Origin: Eubacterium sp. | Lineage (GTDB): Bacteria; Bacillota; Clostridia; Lachnospirales; Lachnospiraceae | Length of the DNA stretch: 14,426 bases | Direction: 5' to 3' | Assembly (NCBI GenBank): GCA_003520145.1 | Contig: DOVJ01000100.1 | Location: 1-14,426 of the forward strand | Shown here: one piece after another, positions 1-7,252 of the stretch | Layout: each line of letters starts with the position of its first letter | Numbering within the stretch: position 1 is the stretch's first letter | Notes under the pieces: generated by a model | Databases searched by the model: none | The model's input: the letters and a program-made list of their open reading frames with translations, nothing else | What the model was told of the DNA's origin: nothing | Program-made: the position numbers and the translations under genes

Positions 1-41
1 TTTTTACAGCCTTTCATATTGGCTAACATCATAGCAATAAC

Positions 42-71
42 AAAAAGGGGGTTATTTTACACCCTCTTTTT
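42..71 (-). terminator. Intrinsic terminator of rqcH
   Basis: Immediately after the rqcH stop, the minus-strand RNA can form a 10-bp stem with one A/C mismatch (arms at 62-71 and 42-51) and a 10-base loop. The A-rich 5' arm pairs with a 3' arm that is five C followed by five U, the usual look of a rho-independent terminator. The stem is A/U-ended on both sides, so it could also work in the plus direction for a gene lying left of the window. Confidence 0.7.
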
Positions 72-78
72 ACACCCC

Positions 79-1812
79 TTATTCTACTTGTTTAAGCTTA
101 TTAGATGGCTTAATCGTCATCGAATAATTCTGATGATAGATGACAAAGCCCGGTTTTTGCTGAGGTGGTTTCTTTAAGTTCTTCTTGAGCGTATAGTCTA
201 CTTCAACTTTATCCTGATCTGAGCCCTTAGAATAGTATGCAGCAAGTGCGGCAGCCTCTTCATAGGTTCTGTCAGGAAGCTCCTTTCCTTCTGTTTTCAC
301 TATTACATGCGAGCCGGCAAAGTCTTTGGTGTGAAACCAATAGTCACTGTTGTCAGCGAGCTTGAAGCTTAAGTCCTCATTTTGGAAGTTGTTCTTACCT
401 ACATAGATGTGGAAGCCGTCGCTTGAGATGAAGTGCAGAGGCTTTGACTTAAGTGTGATCTTCTTGCCTTTTTTGTCCTTCTTCTTAACGAGTCCCATCT
501 GTGTGAGCTCTTCACGGATAGTGCCTAGATCGTCTATGTCCTTCGCTATATCAAGGGCGTTGTCTACAGATTCGAGATACTTAAGTTCGTCGTTATTTTC
601 AGCCATGAGCTTTTCGATGGCTTCCTTGGTTCGCTTTAGCTTTTGATAGCGGTTAAAGTAACGAATCGCGTTGTCCTTTGGTGAGAGTATAGGATCGAGC
701 GGGATGTCAATCTCTTCGTTCGTGTAATAATTATATGCCTTGAAGGACTTGCTGCCCTGCGGTACTCCGTAGCCGTAGGTGTTGATGAGTTCACCGTATA
801 TTCTGAAGCGGTCGCTGTCTTTGCAGGAAGATAGCTGCTTTTCCCACATATCATTCTTCTTCTGGTCACGACTGATGAGCGATGAAACAAGGTGCTTTAG
901 GTCGATCCCCTTCTGGTTAAGGCGTTGCTTGTTGTTGCGCTCGTTGTAAAAACTGTAGAGAACTTCGCTTATGCTGTCATAGTCTTTTTTTTCGTTATCG
1001 CTTAAGAGGTTCAGTGTAAGCGGCGAAAACTCTGTTGGCTTATCGCCACTGTAATAGATGGCGGGAGTGTAATTATCGCTCTTGATGTCATCGAGCAGCA
1101 TGGAAAATATGTTGAAGATGTGAAGTTTCGTGTCTTCATCACACTCTGTGGCTATTGTATCTGAATCGATTCCGCATCTGTAGATGATTTCTTCGCTTAT
1201 TATGTTGGAAAAACCTATGTATGTCATCTGTATGGCTTTACCTACAGGTATGGTTTTTGAGAACACATGGGTTTTGAATTCTTCGTAGGAAGTGGTCAGA
1301 GGGTTTAACTTGTCGACTGTGTTTGGTATAAAGTAAGGCTTGTTTGGCAATACTTCTCTTATAGAACTCATGCTTGCCGGAACGCGCTTTATACTATCGA
1401 GTATGACCTGGTTGTCATCTGTGAATATGATGTTGCTGTACTTGCCCATAAGTTCGATATTAAGGTGTTTTTTGCAGATCTCTCCGAAGTCGTCAAGATG
1501 CTCTATCGTGATATCTATGACTCTTTCTAGGGCCGGCTGGCTTATGCTCACAATCCTTCCGTTACCGAGGTGTTTTCTTAAGAGCATGCAAAAAGCCGGT
1601 GCGGTATCAGGGCTTTGCTTGTTGTCTTCGGTCAGATATAATAGGGGAAGAGAAGGGTTAACGCTTATCAAAAGCCTTGATGTAGTGCTTCCCTTGAGAG
1701 TGAGAAGAAGCTCGTCCTTCTCAGGCTGTGCGATCTTGTAGATCCTTGTGCCTATTATCTTTTGGTTTAATTCATGTATGATACTTCTAACAGTTATTCC
1801 GTCAAATGCCAT
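79..1812 (-). CDS. rqcH: RqcH, NFACT-family ribosome quality-control factor (fibronectin-binding protein-like, YloA)
   Basis: Family knowledge: RqcH binds stalled 60S-like 50S subunits carrying peptidyl-tRNA and directs addition of C-terminal alanine tails that mark incomplete proteins for degradation; older annotations call it a fibronectin-binding protein. The 577-residue length is close to B. subtilis RqcH. Visible parts are an NFACT-N domain opening with AFDGITVRSI, a long charged coiled-coil middle (about residues 290-445), and an NFACT-R (DUF814) domain from about residue 460 with GFHIYVGKNN, DYWFHTKDFAGSHV and EEAAALAAYYSK. The pair matching the functional Asp-Arg of B. subtilis RqcH (97-98) appears as Glu96-Arg97, a conservative change. 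A start 42 bases further upstream is possible, but AAGGAG lies 6 bases before the ATG at 1812 and the protein then begins at the conserved MAFDG. The gene is divergent from the yicC operon; in B. subtilis yloA also lies near yloC. Confidence 0.93.
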   Translation of the reverse strand: MAFDGITVRSIIHELNQKIIGTRIYKIAQPEKDELLLTLKGSTTSRLLISVNPSLPLLYLTEDNKQSPDTAPAFCMLLRKHLGNGRIVSISQPALERVIDITIEHLDDFGEICKKHLNIELMGKYSNIIFTDDNQVILDSIKRVPASMSSIREVLPNKPYFIPNTVDKLNPLTTSYEEFKTHVFSKTIPVGKAIQMTYIGFSNIISEEIIYRCGIDSDTIATECDEDTKLHIFNIFSMLLDDIKSDNYTPAIYYSGDKPTEFSPLTLNLLSDNEKKDYDSISEVLYSFYNERNNKQRLNQKGIDLKHLVSSLISRDQKKNDMWEKQLSSCKDSDRFRIYGELINTYGYGVPQGSKSFKAYNYYTNEEIDIPLDPILSPKDNAIRYFNRYQKLKRTKEAIEKLMAENNDELKYLESVDNALDIAKDIDDLGTIREELTQMGLVKKKDKKGKKITLKSKPLHFISSDGFHIYVGKNNFQNEDLSFKLADNSDYWFHTKDFAGSHVIVKTEGKELPDRTYEEAAALAAYYSKGSDQDKVEVDYTLKKNLKKPPQQKPGFVIYHQNYSMTIKPSNKLKQVE

Positions 1813-1818
1813 ATTATA

Positions 1819-1824
1819 CTCCTT
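1819..1824 (-). promoter_or_regulatory. Ribosome binding site that sets the rqcH start
   Basis: On the minus strand AAGGAG sits 6 bases before the ATG at 1812-1810. This supports that start over the upstream ATG codons at 1854 and 1833, which have no comparable site in front of them. Confidence 0.8.
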
Positions 1825-1852
1825 GTGATTCATATTGATTGTCGCTGCTATC

Positions 1853-1881
1853 ATTATATGCTATTTTTTTCAAAATGTATA
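1853..1881 (-). promoter_or_regulatory. Probable sigma-A promoter of rqcH
   Basis: Read on the minus strand, TATACA (1881-1876) is followed after 17 bases by a perfect TATAAT (1858-1853). The -35 box matches the consensus at four of six positions, and the spacer contains an A-tract. The predicted transcript starts about 35 bases before the rqcH ATG. It lies back to back with the plus-strand promoter at 1890-1918, with only 8 bases between the two -35 boxes. Confidence 0.6.
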
Positions 1882-1889
1882 GATAATTC

Positions 1890-1918
1890 TTGACCTCGAG
1901 GGGAGTATGAGGTATAAT
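1890..1918 (+). promoter_or_regulatory. Sigma-A promoter of the lipoprotein-yicC-gmk-rpoZ-rimO-pgsA operon
   Basis: TTGACC (1890-1895) and TATAAT (1913-1918) are separated by 17 bases, matching the consensus at 11 of 12 positions. It is the only clear promoter before the gene run 1974-7745. The leader is about 45 bases, too short for a typical riboswitch, and no terminator-like fold is seen in it. Confidence 0.8.
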
Positions 1919-1973
1919 ATCTTGTGAATGTCAAAGGGAAACCTGTGATAAAACCAGAATTTGAGGTTTAATG

Positions 1974-2867
1974 ATGTTTAAGAGATTGATAGCGGTGCTG
2001 CTTACAGGACTTGTGCTATGCTCATGCAGTGATCATGGTCACTATCATAAAGTCAGTGGTAAAGAGGTGACTTTACCATCTAAGGAAGTAGCAGTCGCAA
2101 CCATAGATTATCGTAATTCTTATTCTCGATTATATAATGATGTCAAGGAGATTGGACCTGACCTGAAGAAAGGCGATATTATCGCTTTTGGTGAATATGA
2201 ACAGGATGGAGATTTATCTGATGGTAAAGAGAAGATCCTGTGGGAAGTTCTTGAGGTTAAAGGTTCTAAGGCTCTTGTGCTTTCTTATTATGTCATGGAT
2301 ATGATTCCTTACAATATGGAAAAGACAAGTATATCATGGGCTGATTGTTCGCTTAGAACCTGGCTTAACGATACATTTTTGCAGAATAGCTTTTCTGAAA
2401 GCGATAAGGCTAAGATCATAGACACTCTTAATTCGAACGAAGTTAATATGCTTCACGGAACAAGTGGTGGAGATGATACTCTTGATAAGGTTTTTATTCT
2501 TCAGATAGAGGATCTTATGAGATATTATGAATTCGGAATCTGGGATGAAGAACAGTATTCTGGTTACTCTGAGGGTCTTCTTGCATGTCCGACAGAATAT
2601 GCAAAACAGCATGGCGTGTATGTATGTGTTGCAGATGATGAGTATTATAAGGCTAATCTTAAGAGATTTGGATATACCGAAGCATGTAAGGGTATGGAAC
2701 TCAGTGGATATCTCACAAGAAGTACAGGCGTGTTGAGAAATTATATATGCTTTGTGTCCTATTTTGGCAGATCGGGATATAAGTATAGCCAGTATGTCAA
2801 TGAAACTGAATGTGGTATAAGACCGGCTATGTATATAGATATAAGTGGGGGTAGTACTGATGCTTAA
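1974..2867 (+). CDS. DUF6273-domain lipoprotein, function unknown
   Basis: The protein of about 297 residues starts with a lipoprotein signal: Lys-Arg, a hydrophobic stretch (LIAVLLTGLVL), then LCSC, where Cys18 is the likely lipidated residue. The rest looks like the DUF6273 family found on the surface of many Clostridia: GDIIAFGEYEQDG, ILWEVLEVKGSKALVLS, a SWADCSLRTWLNDTF block, and a terminal CGIRPAMYIDI. In relatives such domains are extracellular and often sit in modular surface proteins; no catalytic role is established. Two adjacent ATG codons exist (1971 and 1974); GAGGT at 1963-1967 is better spaced for 1974. The stop overlaps the yicC start by 8 bases, so it is probably cotranscribed and coupled with yicC. 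A surface lipoprotein heading this core operon is unusual. Confidence 0.75.
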   Translation: MFKRLIAVLLTGLVLCSCSDHGHYHKVSGKEVTLPSKEVAVATIDYRNSYSRLYNDVKEIGPDLKKGDIIAFGEYEQDGDLSDGKEKILWEVLEVKGSKALVLSYYVMDMIPYNMEKTSISWADCSLRTWLNDTFLQNSFSESDKAKIIDTLNSNEVNMLHGTSGGDDTLDKVFILQIEDLMRYYEFGIWDEEQYSGYSEGLLACPTEYAKQHGVYVCVADDEYYKANLKRFGYTEACKGMELSGYLTRSTGVLRNYICFVSYFGRSGYKYSQYVNETECGIRPAMYIDISGGSTDA

Positions 2868-3744
2868 GAGTATGACAGGGTATTCGAGATATGAATATAC
2901 AGAGGGCGATGTTACAATTGCTATTGAGATGAAGTCTGTAAACAGCAGATACCTTGAGATGAATGTCAAGCTGCCTAGATTTCTCAATGCATTTGAACTG
3001 AATATCAAGAACGAGATCAAGAACAGGATAAAAAGAGGCAGAGTTGATGTTTTTGTATCATACGAATGCTGTGATTCAGCTTTTCAGAAGGTTAAGTACG
3101 ATCCTGTGCTTGCAAAAGAATACTTTGCCGCGATCGATAAGATCAGAGAAGACTTTCCTGATGGATTCGCAGATAAGATATCACTCGATACATTTGTCAG
3201 ACTTGATGGCATAATCAAGATGGAAGGCATGGAGCAGGATGAGGATAAAATCCTATCCATGATCATCAAGGCGACTAACGGTGCTATAGATGCCTTTGAC
3301 GAGGATAGAATAAGAGAAGGTTCGAATCTGTATGATGATATTAAGGTTAAGCTTGCTACGATAGAAGAGCATCTGGATAAGATCATAGAGCGCGCTCCTG
3401 AGAATGTGCGCATGTACAGAGAGAATCTCACTAGAAAGCTTCAGGAAGTTATAGAAAAGTCTGGGCTTGATGAGAATCGAATAGCAACAGAAGCTGTAAT
3501 CTATGCTGATAAGATCTGCGTGGATGAGGAGACTGTCAGACTGAAGAGTCATATAGAGGCAGTCAGAAAAGAGATAGATAAGAATGAAAGCGTTGGTAAG
3601 AAGCTTGATTTTCTTGCTCAGGAGATGAACAGGGAAGCTAATACCATTCTTTCGAAATCGTTGGATCTTGTAACGACTGATCATGGCGTAGAGATCAAGA
3701 CAACCATCGAGAAGATCCGTGAGCAGATACAGAATGTGGAGTGA
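2860..3744 (+). CDS. yicC: YicC/YloC-family endoribonuclease
   Basis: This 294-residue protein has the YicC hallmarks. The N-terminus MLKSMTGYSRYE and the motif VNSRYLEMNVKLP mark the YicC-N domain. The C-terminal DUF1732 domain ends with LDFLAQEMNREANTILSKS (about residues 249-267) and a final EIKTTIEKIREQIQNVE helix. Members are oligomeric endoribonucleases linked to small-RNA and mRNA turnover (E. coli YicC, B. subtilis YloC). The ATG at 2860 was chosen because the family begins with this MxxSMTG sequence; an upstream in-frame GTG-type start would add residues not typical of the family. The start lies inside the end of the lipoprotein gene, with a G-run at 2847-2851 as a weak binding site, so translation is probably coupled. 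remA follows after 3 bases, the same order as in Bacillus. Confidence 0.93.
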   Translation: MLKSMTGYSRYEYTEGDVTIAIEMKSVNSRYLEMNVKLPRFLNAFELNIKNEIKNRIKRGRVDVFVSYECCDSAFQKVKYDPVLAKEYFAAIDKIREDFPDGFADKISLDTFVRLDGIIKMEGMEQDEDKILSMIIKATNGAIDAFDEDRIREGSNLYDDIKVKLATIEEHLDKIIERAPENVRMYRENLTRKLQEVIEKSGLDENRIATEAVIYADKICVDEETVRLKSHIEAVRKEIDKNESVGKKLDFLAQEMNREANTILSKSLDLVTTDHGVEIKTTIEKIREQIQNVE

Positions 3745-3747
3745 TAT

Positions 3748-3999
3748 ATGGATTTGATGCTTAATGTAGGTTATGGGAACCTTATCAATGCCGATCGGAT
3801 CATATCCATCATACAGGCGGATTCTGCACCATCTAAGAGGATGATTGCAGCGGCTTCTGAGTCTGATCGTTGCATAGATGCTACAAAGGGCAGAAAGACT
3901 CAGTCTGTGATCATCATGGACAGTAAGCATGTGATACTGTCTGCGCTTACTCCGGAAACTCTCGGAAGCAGATTAAGATGTGATATGGCAGGTGAATGA
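3748..3999 (+). CDS. remA: RemA-family DNA-binding regulator (DUF370)
   Basis: An 83-residue protein with the RemA/DUF370 pattern: NVGYGNLINADRI near the start, SAPSKRMI, the core IDATKGRKTQSVI, then DSKHVILSALTPETL. In B. subtilis RemA is a ring- or filament-forming DNA-binding protein that activates biofilm matrix and osmoprotection genes; its targets in this organism are unknown. GGAG, overlapping the yicC stop, lies 6 bases before the ATG. A second ATG at codon 4 (3757) could be the true start. The place between yicC and gmk is conserved across Firmicutes. Confidence 0.92.
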   Translation: MDLMLNVGYGNLINADRIISIIQADSAPSKRMIAAASESDRCIDATKGRKTQSVIIMDSKHVILSALTPETLGSRLRCDMAGE

Positions 4000-4000
4000 T

Positions 4001-4633
4001 ATGGAAGATAATGGAATATTAGTTGTTATCTCAGGTTTTTCGGGTGCTGGTAAGGGCACAGTTATAAGAAAACTGTTATCCGAATATGAAGGATATGCGC
4101 TTTCAATCTCGGCAACCACAAGAGGTATGCGTCAGGGTGAGATAGATGGCAAGGATTACTTCTTCAAGTCAAGAGAAGATTTTCTTACTATGATCGAGAA
4201 TGATGAACTTATAGAATATGCAGAATATGTCGGTAATTATTATGGAACGCCGAAAGCTTATGTCAATGAGCGACTTGAAGCTCATGATAATGTCATACTT
4301 GAGATAGAGATTCAGGGAGCTCTTAATATAAAGAAGAAGTTCAAAGATGCAGTTTTGATATTCATCACACCTCCAAGTGCTACAGTTTTGCATGACAGAC
4401 TCGTGGGACGAGGTACAGAAAGCGCCGATGTGATAGAAAAGAGGCTTTCAAGAGCATATGAAGAGGCTGAAACAGCCAAGGAATATGATTATATAGTTGT
4501 TAATGATGATCTCGATAAGTGTGTAAGTGATATACACGGTATCATCGCTGCTGAAAAGAGCAGATTGTCGAGAAATATACATAAAGTGGATATTATAAAA
4601 GAAGAATTAAAGGCTTTTAGAAAGGAGCAATAA
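4001..4633 (+). CDS. gmk: Guanylate kinase
   Basis: This cytosolic enzyme phosphorylates GMP to GDP with ATP, a required step to GTP and dGTP. The 210-residue length fits the family. The P-loop is SGFSGAGKGT (about residues 11-20), with Gly-Thr where many family members have Ser-Ser or Ser-Thr. It is followed by the GMP-binding stretch SATTRGMRQGEIDGKDYFF and EYAEYVGNYYGTP, the EIEIQGALNIKK segment, and a lid with the RLVGRGTES motif. The ATG at 4001 is preferred over the 21-base-upstream ATG (3980) because AGGTGA at 3990-3995 is well placed. It starts 1 base after remA ends and is followed by rpoZ after 1 base. Confidence 0.95.
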   Translation: MEDNGILVVISGFSGAGKGTVIRKLLSEYEGYALSISATTRGMRQGEIDGKDYFFKSREDFLTMIENDELIEYAEYVGNYYGTPKAYVNERLEAHDNVILEIEIQGALNIKKKFKDAVLIFITPPSATVLHDRLVGRGTESADVIEKRLSRAYEEAETAKEYDYIVVNDDLDKCVSDIHGIIAAEKSRLSRNIHKVDIIKEELKAFRKEQ

Positions 4634-4634
4634 T

Positions 4635-4877
4635 ATGTTACATCCATCTTATACAGATCTTATGGAAGTTGTTAACGGTTCAGTTGAGGAGGGCAAGGAG
4701 CCTCTCGTAAGCAGCAGATATTCAATAGTTATGGCTACTGCAAAGAGAGCCAGACAGATTACTGACGGAAGTGAGCCAAGAGTTAAGATTGCTAAGACTA
4801 ACAAGGCACTTTCACTCGCTGTTGAAGAACTCTATGAAGGAAAGATACATATTCTTGATGAAGAGGCAGAGGCATAA
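4635..4877 (+). CDS. rpoZ: RNA polymerase omega subunit
   Basis: This 80-residue protein begins MLHPSYTDLMEVV and contains RYSIVMATAKRARQI, followed by KTNKALSLAVEELYEGKI. These match the omega subunit's conserved helices that clamp the C-terminal tail of beta-prime and help RNA polymerase assembly. AAAGGAG at 4621-4627, inside the end of gmk, gives a strong binding site 7 bases upstream. The gmk-rpoZ pairing is widespread in bacteria. Confidence 0.95.
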   Translation: MLHPSYTDLMEVVNGSVEEGKEPLVSSRYSIVMATAKRARQITDGSEPRVKIAKTNKALSLAVEELYEGKIHILDEEAEA

Positions 4878-4880
4878 TAG

Positions 4881-6230
4881 ATGTCTCTGAAGATATTATT
4901 TGTGTCCCTCGGATGTGATAAGAACCTCGTCGATTCCGAGAAGATGCTCGGGCTCTTGAATGAGAGAGGATATGAGATCACTGATGATGAAGCAGAAGCT
5001 GATGTCTGTGTTATCAATACTTGCTGTTTTATAGGCGATGCTAAGGTTGAGAGTATTAATACTATACTTGAGATGGCAAAGCTAAAGGAAGGCAGATTAA
5101 AGTCTCTTATTGTCACAGGCTGTCTTGCGCAGCGCTATAAGGAAGAGATAAGACAGGATATTCCAGAGGTAGATGAGATAATCGGTACTTCTGCATATGA
5201 TAAGATCGTAGAAGCAATCGAGTCTTCAATTTCAGATTTGAGATATGAGTATATGGAGTCTCTTGAGAGGCTTCCTGTTGTTAAAGCTAAGCGCATGCTC
5301 TCTACGATAGGTAATCATTATGCATATCTTAAGATTGCGGAAGGCTGTGAGAAGAATTGTACTTACTGTATAATCCCTAAGATAAGAGGTAAGTATAGAA
5401 GTGTTCCTATGGAGGAGCTTGTAGCTGAGGCAAGAACTCTTGTCGAGGATGGTGTCAGGGAACTGATACTTGTTGCTCAGGAAACTACACTTTACGGGGT
5501 GGATCTCTATGGCGGAAAGTCACTTCACAAGCTTATCGCAGAGCTTTCGAAGATTGAGGAACTTCGCTGGATCAGGCTTTTGTACTGTTATCCTGAAGAG
5601 ATATATGATGAACTTATAGATGAGATGGTTAATAACGAGAAGTTCGTTCATTATCTGGATCTTCCTATACAGCACTGTTCTGACAGGATTTTAAGGCGAA
5701 TGGGCAGAAGAACAGATAAGCAAAGCCTTAAGAACACTGTATCTAAGCTCAGAAGTCGTGTAGATGATATAATCCTAAGGACAACGCTTATAGCAGGTTT
5801 TCCTGGTGAAACAGATGATGACTTCGAGGAGATGCTTGATTTTGTTGATGAGATGGAATTCGACAGGCTCGGAGTATTCCCATATTCCCCTGAGGAGAAC
5901 ACACCTGCTGCCGGCTTTGAGGATCAGGTGGATGATGAAGTTAAGAATTATAGAAGAGACCAGATCATGGGGCTTTCTGGTGAGATAGCCGTATATAAGG
6001 CTGAATCTTATGTAGGAAGAGAATTCGATGTCATCATAGAAGGCTACATAGATTCGGAAAATGCATATGTCGGTCGTACATATATGGATGCACCAGGAGT
6101 GGATGGATATATATTCCTTACCTATGCAAGTGATGTAACTGATAGAAGAGAGCTTATGGCCGGAGACTTTGTCAGGGCTAAAGTTATAAAGACTGGTGAT
6201 TATGATCTGGTTGGAGAGATAATACAATAA
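4881..6230 (+). CDS. rimO: Ribosomal protein S12 methylthiotransferase RimO
   Basis: RimO is a radical-SAM enzyme that adds a methylthio group to the conserved aspartate of ribosomal protein S12, using two [4Fe-4S] clusters. The 449-residue protein shows the N-terminal MTTase domain with cysteines 12 (SLGCDKN), 48 (NTCCF) and 81 (TGCLAQR). The radical-SAM motif CxxxCxxC is at 156, 160 and 163, in AEGCEKNCTYCIIPKIRG. A C-terminal TRAM domain spans about residues 380-449 (YVGREFDVIIEGY, AYVGRTYMDAPGVDG). The phrases LDLPIQHCSDRILRRMGR, TLIAGFPGET and DRLGVFPYSPEE, together with the DAPGVDG stretch, favour RimO over the tRNA enzymes MiaB and MtaB. It starts 3 bases after rpoZ and 12 bases before pgsA. 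Confidence 0.93.
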   Translation: MSLKILFVSLGCDKNLVDSEKMLGLLNERGYEITDDEAEADVCVINTCCFIGDAKVESINTILEMAKLKEGRLKSLIVTGCLAQRYKEEIRQDIPEVDEIIGTSAYDKIVEAIESSISDLRYEYMESLERLPVVKAKRMLSTIGNHYAYLKIAEGCEKNCTYCIIPKIRGKYRSVPMEELVAEARTLVEDGVRELILVAQETTLYGVDLYGGKSLHKLIAELSKIEELRWIRLLYCYPEEIYDELIDEMVNNEKFVHYLDLPIQHCSDRILRRMGRRTDKQSLKNTVSKLRSRVDDIILRTTLIAGFPGETDDDFEEMLDFVDEMEFDRLGVFPYSPEENTPAAGFEDQVDDEVKNYRRDQIMGLSGEIAVYKAESYVGREFDVIIEGYIDSENAYVGRTYMDAPGVDGYIFLTYASDVTDRRELMAGDFVRAKVIKTGDYDLVGEIIQ

Positions 6231-6242
6231 ATAGGAGTTGTT

Positions 6243-6764
6243 ATGAATTTACCTAACAAATTAACGATATTGAGAGTACTGCTTATACCGGTATTCTTGC
6301 TATGTTTGCTCAACGAATATAATATACTTGCACTTATAATCTTTGTTGTCGCAAGTCTTACGGATATGCTTGATGGAAAAATTGCCAGAAAGTATAATCT
6401 TGTAACTAACTTTGGAAAGTTCATGGATCCTCTTGCAGATAAGCTTTTGGTATCAAGTGCCCTTATCTCTTTTGTAGGACTTGGACGTATGCCTATATGG
6501 ATCGTAGTAGTGATCATAAGCCGTGAATTCATAATAAGTGGATTCAGACTTGTGGCTGCAGATAAGGGAGTAGTTATTGCTGCAAGTATGTGGGGCAAGG
6601 TTAAGACTGTAACACAGATGGTTATGATAATAGTTCTTCTGTGTGAACTTCAGGTTGGGTTTGCCGAAGTTTTGGAAGGCATACTTATCTATGCAAGCTT
6701 GATACTTACAGTAGTATCACTTGTTGATTATATTGTTAAGAATATCGATGTTATGAAGGAATGA
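6243..6764 (+). CDS. pgsA: CDP-diacylglycerol--glycerol-3-phosphate 3-phosphatidyltransferase
   Basis: This integral membrane enzyme makes phosphatidylglycerol phosphate from CDP-diacylglycerol and glycerol-3-phosphate, the committed step to anionic phospholipids. The 173-residue protein has the full CDP-alcohol phosphotransferase signature: Asp41, Asp44, Gly45, Ala48, Arg49, Gly58, Asp62 and Asp66. The opening NLPNKLTILRVLLIP is typical of PgsA, and four to five hydrophobic helices follow. AGGAG lies about 6 bases before the ATG. The stop region overlaps the putative upstream ATG of cinA; pgsA-cinA-recA is a conserved Firmicutes order. Confidence 0.94.
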   Translation: MNLPNKLTILRVLLIPVFLLCLLNEYNILALIIFVVASLTDMLDGKIARKYNLVTNFGKFMDPLADKLLVSSALISFVGLGRMPIWIVVVIISREFIISGFRLVAADKGVVIAASMWGKVKTVTQMVMIIVLLCELQVGFAEVLEGILIYASLILTVVSLVDYIVKNIDVMKE

Positions 6765-6766
6765 TT

Positions 6767-7252
6767 ATGAAAGATTTGGTCGAATATCTGAAAAAGAAGA
6801 ATATAACTATAAGTACAGCCGAGTCCTTCACGGGCGGACTCGTGGCAGCATCTGTCGTGTCGATAGATGGTGCCTCCGCTGTATTCTCTAACGGATATGT
6901 AGTTTATTCTAAGGAAGCCAAATCAAAGACCCTTAATATACCGATGGAAGTACTTGATAAGTACGGAACTATAAGCAGTGAATGTGCTACTTATATGGCT
7001 AAGCAGGCTGCGCTTATATCAGGCTCTGATATAGGCGTATCGACAACCGGCGTTGCTGGTCCTTCAACAGACGAGGGACAGCCGGTGGGCACTGCATATA
7101 TAGGTGTACATTATAAGGGTGTGGACGTGGTGAATCGCGCAACATTTGTCGGTTCACGTAACGAGATAAGAGAAGCGGCAGTTGATTATGCGGCATGCTT
7201 CGTTCTTTCGATAGTAGAGGAGTTGGATCTTGCAGAAAGTAGTATTGGATGA
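6767..7252 (+). CDS. CinA C-terminal domain protein, nicotinamide-nucleotide amidohydrolase (PncC)
   Basis: At 161 residues this is a stand-alone CinA C-terminal domain. It has the TAESFTGGLVAAS motif at residues 17-29, whose Ser20 is the presumed nucleophile; Phe21 replaces the more usual Cys. It also has FSNGYVVYSKEAK, TTGVAGPSTDEGQPVGTAYIGV and a C-terminal helix. PncC enzymes deamidate nicotinamide mononucleotide to nicotinate mononucleotide in pyridine-nucleotide salvage. The N-terminal COG1058 (ADP-ribose pyrophosphatase-like) half of full CinA, present in B. subtilis, is absent here, and no remnant is visible between pgsA and this gene. ATG 6767 is chosen over 6761 because AAGGA at 6756-6760 leaves 6 bases before it. 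Confidence 0.88.
   Translation: MKDLVEYLKKKNITISTAESFTGGLVAASVVSIDGASAVFSNGYVVYSKEAKSKTLNIPMEVLDKYGTISSECATYMAKQAALISGSDIGVSTTGVAGPSTDEGQPVGTAYIGVHYKGVDVVNRATFVGSRNEIREAAVDYAACFVLSIVEELDLAESSIG
7217..7222 (+). promoter_or_regulatory. Ribosome binding site for a TTG start
   Basis: GAGGAG lies inside the end of cinA, 7 bases before the TTG at 7230-7232. No in-frame ATG occurs near the start of this reading frame, so this site is the main evidence for the TTG start. Confidence 0.7.

Noticed and set aside
1..41. Short AGCC/GGCT stem at the window's left edge as a terminator of an upstream gene
   Set aside because: Four base pairs with a nine-base loop is too weak, and no T-run follows in either direction. 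The region is otherwise empty as far as can be seen.
55..77. 10-base direct repeat TTTTACACCC at 55-64 and 68-77
   Set aside because: It is only two copies within the terminator-proximal AT-rich region and probably follows from the terminator's own sequence.
407..1741. Two plus-strand open frames (407-646 and 1340-1741) inside rqcH
   Set aside because: They are antisense to conserved NFACT domains and have no ribosome binding site or recognisable sequence.
2334..3020. Long minus-strand open frame of 228 codons opposite the lipoprotein and yicC
   Set aside because: It lies wholly antisense to two well-supported genes, spans their junction, has no recognisable domain and no ribosome binding site. 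The same kind of open antisense frame recurs elsewhere (3253-3930, 8332-8967) and is explained by codon bias.
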